A DNA stretch of 64,000 nucleotides from Gymnopus androsaceus JB14 (taxonomy: Eukaryota > Basidiomycota > Agaricomycetes > Agaricales > Omphalotaceae), in the NCBI GenBank assembly GCA_009733575.1, contig ML769549.1, forward strand, positions 1-64,000, written 5' to 3'. Below are positions 58,205-64,000 of this stretch, in pieces; position 1 is the stretch's first letter, and every line of letters starts with the position of its first letter. A program made the position numbers and the translations under genes. The notes below the pieces were generated by a model that did not search any database, was not told the DNA's origin, and saw nothing but the letters and a program-made list of their open reading frames with translations.

Positions 58205-59084
58205 GGTGTGATGCTACAGGTTAAGAAAGGAGATTTTGTCGACACAAGTATCGATGACATCGACTAAATATTGCAGGTATTGTATTGAGAGCACCCTGCC
58301 TGCTAATGATGGTCAATGTTGCCACGAGTAGCATCCAGATGGTCGTTGTTCAGTCCCTGTGCGCCCTGTGGAAAGAAGTTGCAGAAGCACATGCCTTGCC
58401 AAGTTCATCATGATGTACATCGTTGCTTCTCTTGGATTCGGAGAATTTGAGATAGCATAGTTAGGCATGAAAGAATCTGTAAGATAAAAAGTAATTGAGA
58501 TTTGAACAGATGATGATTCTGCCCGATATCCGTAGCTTTCAGCCATGGACCATGACTCGTCTCTGCATTCTAACAGCAAATCACGCTTTGATGACAATTT
58601 TGAAGGCTACGGAAAAATCTACACAGTAGCAGTCGTTCCGGAGACCGAAAACTCGAGACACACACCGAATTTGGGTGGACGACCTTGGCTTTTCCTTCTG
58701 GATAGGTCAGATGCTATACAAGCCGAAGATAAGAACTTTGTGGTGCAGGCACTGGAGGCAGAGTGCCGCGGGCCCAACACGCTTAGAGAAAATGGCAAGA
58801 CTTTCTCTTCCCTGTAGCATATGCTCGTAGTATGCTGGTACCTTTTGAGAGATGCGCCAATTTCATGTTCCTGATACGGTCGAACACTCAAGGAACATTG
58901 GTAAAGAGTAGAAAGAGTAAAAGTGGTTCACGACACACGTGTTGGTCAAAGCTGGTTTTCACTCGCCAAAACAGGATATTTGTTCTTGTGTCTTTCTTTC
59001 TTTTTTCCGACTTGCATCATCAAGGTCAAATTTTCTTTTAAAACATCTTCGGAACCAATACTGAACTATTTTTCTTTGCACAGA
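58205..59084. other. Region between the carboxypeptidase and the basic protein gene
   Basis: A plus-strand frame at 58545-58817 (90 codons, with FEGYGKIYTVAVVPETENSR and GGRPWLFLLDR) is open but unrecognised and has no clear partner exons. CAG at 59081-59083 just before the next ATG may be the 3' end of a 5'-UTR intron. Both genes point away from this region, so it should hold both promoters; I see no obvious TATA box. Confidence 0.35.
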
Positions 59085-59948
59085 ATGCCTCATAAACGAG
59101 CCAAAAGATCTGTTCGAGAACAGCAACGGAGCGCAAAGTTGGTTAATTTCTTTAAACTGTAATGCTTACGGCTTATCTTGTCCAGAGGCGCAGACCTTGC
59201 GCCCTCGAAGCAATCTCTCAGTAACGAACCGATCCCAAAGTCTCTCAGCCGCGTTCTGAATGCCTCAAAGATACGCGAAAGTTACAAAAAGCGAAAGATG
59301 GAAGACGGAGAGACGGAAGGGAAAGGCGGAGCGAAAAAGAGAAAATTAAGCGGCAAGGAATCTGGCAAAGCCTCTGGGATTTTACCTGGAGAATCTTTAC
59401 AACATTACAACAAGTGCGTGGCCCCCAGTTTCCTTTCTATCTTTCTTCGATGCTAACGGATAATTGACAGACGAGTCGAGGACGATATGCGGCCACTCGT
59501 TAAAAATGCCGTTCAATCATCGTTGGCTGTTGCCCGTAGCACTAAAAAGCAAGAAATCTCCGAAAAAGCTGCGAAAAAGAATGCACTCGCGTCCAAAAAG
59601 AAACCTGGCACTGAAAACGACAGCGACGACGACGTATCACATCAATCGCCGCCTCCACAGCGCTCGAAACAAACTGAAAGAGCAACCGAGTTCCAATCCC
59701 TGTCATCATCAGCTCCGCGACGACTCAACGATATAGCCCAAGCGCCTCCAGAACTTAAACGGCTTCCCAGAGGAGCTTCAGCAGCCAAAGGTTCGACTAC
59801 GAGCGGAGGAAAACGAGACGGTGTACTCTCAATGGCTCAGAAAGCCATGATGGAACAGGAACGAGAGAAGGCTATTGCTCACTACAGGCAGCTGAAAGCT
59901 TCTCGGAGAAAGGATAACGACAACGACGGGGCAGTAGTAGAATATTAA
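59085..59948 (+). CDS. CCDC137-like basic, coiled-coil, probably nuclear/nucleolar protein, 252 aa
   Basis: Exons 59085-59137, 59186-59413 and 59471-59948 with introns of 48 and 57 bp (GTTGGT...TCCAG and GTGCGT...GACAG); frame is kept throughout. The protein starts MPHKRAKRSVREQQRSAKG. It has PKSLSRVLNASKIRESYKKR, a Lys-rich segment (GGAKKRKLSGKESGK), then LPGESLQHYNKRVEDDMRPL. A charged, Ser-rich middle follows, and the protein ends with an alanine/glutamate helix (AQKAMMEQEREKAIAHYRQL) and DGAVVEY. The 'GES-(F/Y)-(N)-RVE' block resembles the conserved core of CCDC137-type proteins, which are nucleolar. The name is tentative; the gene model is strong. The first donor (GTTGGT) is unusual but needed for frame. 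Confidence 0.7.
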
Positions 59949-60214
59949 GACTTCAGGCACGCTTTGGTCAGTCCCTTGTACCTTTGGGCCTCGCACTTTG
60001 CTTAACTCTAAGCTAGATACGAGGGTACGCTTTCTTTACTAATATCACTGCCGTCTTCTGTTCCTTAATAACGAGAAGCCTCCTAGTAGGCACCTCCCCC
60101 TTCGTACAAGCTCATGCGTGATGCGGTAATGCCGCCGGAACTCCACCCCGGATATTCTTCATTGTGTACACGCATATCTCATCTATTGCATTGTCCTTCT
60201 GTACTCATTGGTCA

Positions 60215-60613
60215 ATGGAGCGTTCAGCAAGTCCGGAATACCACAACCCCGAGCCTATGGTGTTCGGTTCTTTGACTAGCTTTTTTCCTGCCTTGCGCTC
60301 CATCAATTCATCGAAGCGCGACGATATTGAGATATCGCTAGGATATCGCTATGCTTGGTACACGCCTCATTTTAGCTTGTGCTACATCCACGATCACAAG
60401 CGTCATGACGCGTACCGGAGTATCTTTCCGACGGTCAGAATATTGTCCGATCCGATGCATACTGCACACTTTACTATCGCAGGTGGGTAAGAATCGGATA
60501 CAATCATTACTCATGTCCTGAGAGAGCCCAAATCTGATATGTTTTTTTTTCCAGCGTGCACGGCGCAAATCACAGATGATTTTCAATATGCCAACTGCGT
60601 CTATAACGGATGA
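60215..60613 (+). CDS. Small hypothetical protein, two exons
   Basis: The frame from ATG 60215 reads MERSASPEYHNPEPMVFGSL, DIEISLGYRYAWYTPHFSLC and RILSDPMHTAHFTIA. A donor GTGGGT at 60482 and an acceptor TTTTCCAG at about 60555 give ACTAQITDDFQYANCVYNG and a stop at 60611-60613 in correct phase. No known motif. An alternative reading after the acceptor stays open much longer (KSQMIFNMPTASITDDSNKT and on) but is out of phase. An earlier in-frame ATG at 60164 is possible. Unrecognised; moderate chance of being a real gene. Confidence 0.4.
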
Positions 60614-61598
60614 TTCAAACAAGACGCTACTGGAGATTCCGTTCAGTGAGATAGCCGTAGATGGGCTCATATATGATCTATGTATGACTAGTTCCCTCTA
60701 CTTCGGGCCTTTTGATGCTTCGGGTGCCTGAAGGTCTCTTAGGATCTGATCAAGCTGGAGGCTGGAAAGTTTGCGAGGAGTCCTGCTCGGGTGGGCGCTT
60801 TCGCCTTGCTTTTGCTTGAACGTCGAAGCGAAGGCTAGGAGTCGAGTTCGAGGAAATTTGACTGAAGTGTTCTGGAACTCGCGAAGGAAAGGAGGATAGT
60901 TATGTACGTTTGGATTGGATTGGTACGCACCCCAATACCTTCCTCGGATGCATAATTTGACTCATGTTCTGATTCTGTGTGTAGAGAGAAAGAGCCACTA
61001 CGTGTCATTCAAGATTTGGGGATACCGACTCGGATAGTCTTCGACCACAACAGCCAAGCAATGCTTGACTGTCTGCGTTGCACCAAGCGAGCGAACTTAT
61101 TTTGTGTTATGCATGTGATCTCGCGTTGCTGTGACACATAACTGCCTTGTCGCTGTTTCCGTAACAAACGACCCAGCATCATTTGTTGCGCGACCTTGTG
61201 TTCGTGAGCGGCTGTCCTCAGCTTGGTCACCATTTTGTTGAATATCTTTGACATATTCAGAGGTCAAGTTACAATTGAGGGCATCAAGTTGAATAGCCTC
61301 GCAAACTTACACCTTTCTGGATCGGGAAGAAGCTACAGCTTTTTCTCCGTGGATTTTCTGGATTTTAGGTCATTTACACCCTTTACAGAGTTCAGCCGGA
61401 CTTTCAGCGCTTGCTATGGACCAGTGGGAACGATTCAAGGCATAACGCGATCATATCTCCTTCCCGAGCTTTACCTTTTCTTTTTCCAATCCGGTGTTAA
61501 CGGGAGCGGCGCATCCAGGGCGGAGTTCTCAGTTACGATTGGAATGTGTCACTGTGACCCCGTTCTTCCTGTTTAGAAAGTTCATGCTATTGCTCCCT
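60614..61598. other. Intergenic; no supportable gene
   Basis: Frames on both strands (minus 61009-61254, plus 61223-61576) carry no recognisable motif. The last 300 bp probably include the promoter of the transporter. Confidence 0.35.
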
Positions 61599-61605
61599 TA
61601 TATAA
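61599..61605 (+). promoter_or_regulatory. TATA-box-like TATATAA upstream of the MFS gene
   Basis: TATATAA lies 73-79 bp before the start codon and is followed by a pyrimidine-rich leader (CTATTTCTTCCCCCACGATC), a common fungal core-promoter layout. Confidence 0.5.
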
Positions 61606-61677
61606 CCCTCTGGGACGCAATGCTATTTCTTCCCCCACGATCTACCCCTTCAGAGCTGTTCGCTTGACGTCCCCAAC

Positions 61678-63283
61678 ATGTCTGACATTGAAAAACAATC
61701 TCAGGTAGCAGACTCGCGTGGACGCATTCGGGATAGCACTTCAACATATACGAGCTCCAATGTCCTCAGCAGCGCCGATGAACACCTATATGACTCATCT
61801 TCTTCGAGTGAGAGCTCGGTAGAGGGCGGTACCAAAGCCTACCTGACAGTCTTCGGTGCCTTCCTTGCGCTTTTCTGCACCTTTGGACTGATGAACGCGT
61901 TTGGAACGTTCCAGGCGTGGTACACCGCGCACCAGTTGGATACTCTTCATGCATCGACTATATCATGGATTGGCTCTCTGCAGCTTTGGGTTTTCTTCTT
62001 CTCAGTATGTCGGTTTTGCTTCTCGATGCTGTCTGTCTCGTATAACCATGGCTTTTAGGGAGGCCCTGTCGGGTACCTGTTCGACAAATTTGGCCCTCGG
62101 ATGTTGATGGGGGTCGGAACGTTATGCTACGTGCTGAGCATAATGATGACTAGCATCTCCACACAATACTACCAGTACATTCTAGCACAAGGTGTACTTT
62201 TTGGATTGGGAGTCGGTTTACTGTAAGTGGGTTGCAGCCGTAAGGAAAACATACGCTCAGATTGTCTTCCTAGATTCTATCCTTCCCTATCAAGTGTTTC
62301 GACTCACTTTGTAAAGTATCGTGCTACTGCTACAGGGATTGCAGTTTCGGGTTCAGGCTTAGGTATGTTTACTACCCCTCGGATATAAATTAATGAATGT
62401 AACTCACGTTATCTCTCGCAGGTGGAGTCGTGTTCCCCATCATGCTTCAAAACCTCTTTGAACGTGTCGGCTTCGGCTGGGGCACTCGCATCGTTGGCCT
62501 TCTTTGTGGCGTGCTTTGCGGGATCGCAGTCTTCACTGTGACGGCCTCGGCTCGTCCCAAAGCCAAGCCTTCGATGCAATCAACCGGACTGCACTGTCTG
62601 AAAGATTCGCGATACATGCTTTTGGCTGCTGGCGGCAGTCTAGTGGCACTAGGTACGCGTTTTTAGTTTTTTAAAAGTCAGTTAAACTGACCGTGCCTAC
62701 ATAGGCTGTTTCATCCCTTACTTTTACATCGTCGACTACGCCCAAAGTCTCGGCATCTCCTCAAATATGGCTTTCATCGTGCTTGCAGTCATGAACGCGG
62801 GTGGGGTTTGCGGTCGTGTTGCTCCTGCCATCCTTTCCGACAGCCTCGGTAGATTCAATCTCCTTGCCCCTACATCCTTCATCGCAGGCCTTTTGGTTCT
62901 TGTCTCCTGGACGTTTGCAGACACATTGGCGACCCTTCTCATATTTTCCGTTTTGTACGGCTTCTTTTCCGGAGCCTTCATATCTGTGGTCACGCCTTGC
63001 ATTGCTCAAATATCGGAAATACATGAAATCGGGATTAGGATTGGGCTGATGTATAGCATTATATCATTTCCGTGAGTGTTTCTAACTGAAGGCTTGAATG
63101 AACGTCGCTGACTCCGTTCTCAGAGCGCTTGTAGGCGGTCCAATCGCCGGATTAATCTTGGCCTCCAACCACGGATCCTACAATGGAATGATAATGTTCA
63201 CTGGAACGTCAATAATAGCAGGCTCCCTGCTCATTTTCGGTGCCAAGCTTCTCATAAATCCCCGAGTATTTGCTCGCGTTTGA
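61678..63283 (+). CDS. MFS transporter, monocarboxylate-porter (MCT) type, six exons, 445 aa
   Basis: Exons 61678-62004, 62059-62222, 62274-62362, 62422-62652, 62705-63071 and 63124-63283; introns 51-59 bp, all with GT(A/G)NG donors and YAG acceptors; all phases agree. After a hydrophilic Ser-rich N-terminus (about 50 aa) come 12 likely membrane spans. These start with AYLTVFGAFLALFCTFGLMN and the span-1/2 motif FGTFQAWY. Next is the loop motif GGPVGYLFDKFGPRM, the family-like FYPSLSSVSTHFVKYRATAT, and VVFPIMLQNLFERVGFGWGT. The second half includes NAGGVCGRVAPAILSDSLGR, GFFSGAFISVVTPCIAQI and a final IAGSLLIFGAKLLINPRVF. Length and layout match fungal MCT-like proteins of the plasma membrane. 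The substrate cannot be told from sequence. Confidence 0.9.
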
Positions 63284-64000
63284 ATGACCTATTTTCCTTA
63301 CCCCATTCCGTTCCATTTCACCAGACGAAAACACTTAGACTATTCATAAAACGAACCCTTGATGATGATATGTAGTTTACGCTCGATGACCTTTGATGCA
63401 CGTCCAGATTTTACGCCTACATTTTAGCATTTCGATACCCCATTCGTCACGTATATTCGTTCTTACTTATCTGTATCATCAGCTCCGTGGACATTTTTCA
63501 TCTACCCTTGAAGTTTGTACGTTGTTAACGTTTATACCTATCTTTATTCAAGTTTTTTGTTCATGGTCTCTCGTCATGTAATTTTGAAGGAAATTGCCCT
63601 GACTTTTGTTACTAAGACCTAGGACATGAGTAGCTAGCGACGCCGCCCTCGGCCTTTTCTTTCTTTACCGGTCATTGTGAGAAGCTTCCGGCGATTTTCA
63701 TGAGCGGCGTCATCACTTCGACGCATTGCATTCCTTCCTTCCGCTAGAACCAGCAGGCGGCAGAATCGCAGGCTATCATCACAATGACCATAAATGACCA
63801 TAAGGATACAGTATTTGGTACTTCCTTGCTGATACGGTCAACCTGCACCAATAGAGGCAATAAAAAAGGTGGTATTGGATAAACCGCAGAGACGACGTTA
63901 TAAGAAGCGGAGGTGGGGACTAGAATACAAGAGTAAGGTAATGTGGTGGTTTGTATCGATCGCAAAGAAGTCATCCATGAATTCAAGGGAAAATGAACGA
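63284..64000. other. 3' flank of the transporter gene
   Basis: No further gene is supported. AATGACCATAAATGACCATAAGG at about 63783-63805 is a short direct repeat. A minus frame at 63744-63986 has no recognisable motif. Confidence 0.4.

Overview
This window looks like a piece of an Agaricomycete (mushroom-forming basidiomycete) nuclear genome. The genes that can be reconstructed are split by many very short introns, mostly 44-75 bp, with GT(A/G)NGN donors, CTAAY-type branch sites and YAG acceptors. The gene content is typical of the group: a FunK1-like kinase fragment, an Hst3/Hst4-type sirtuin relic, an SMP-30-like relic, a small cysteine-rich secreted protein, an S10 serine carboxypeptidase and an MCT-type MFS transporter. 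Relics of hAT, MULE and Ty1/copia transposons are also present. All names come from reading motifs by eye; no database search was run.

Left arm (1-16000). Mostly decayed genes: an unrecognised relic (3690-4458), a FunK1-like fragment (4511-4840, minus) and a sirtuin pseudogene with three in-frame stops and a frameshift (5228-6597). Better-preserved genes are a PD-(D/E)XK-like protein (10238-11368, minus), a four-exon unknown gene (12629-13675) and an HNH-family-like gene (13874-14724, minus). Two small inverted-repeat elements (12154-12302 and 14726-14941) sit beside these genes.

Central repeat block (15500-35000). A coiled-coil gene is split by a 665-bp inverted-repeat element. It is followed by a MULE transposase relic (minus) and a 3311-bp hAT element (21648-24958) with a perfect 8-bp target-site duplication. 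Next come copia pol relics, with duplicated blocks around a 350-bp assembly gap and a 25-bp poly(A) tract. The block ends with a 675-bp foldback element, two adjacent tandem arrays (units ~150 and ~185 bp) and a heptamer minisatellite.

Right arm (35000-64000). Genes and pseudogenes alternate: a half-decayed unknown gene (37999-39938), an SMP-30/gluconolactonase-like pseudogene (40170-41050), a multi-pass membrane protein (41228-42512, minus), a secreted protein (45182-45863, minus) and two rearranged copies of an unknown gene (43650-44645 and 47985-49030, minus). Then come an S10 carboxypeptidase (55975-58204, minus) with a decayed partner copy at 55132-55365, a CCDC137-like basic nuclear protein (59085-59948), a small unknown gene (60215-60613) and the MFS transporter (61678-63283).

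No operon-like organisation, RNA genes, CRISPR array or biosynthetic cluster was seen, and the genes do not form an obvious pathway. The most informative signals are in genome dynamics: nested insertions, foldback elements, gene decay and possible misassembly near the gap.
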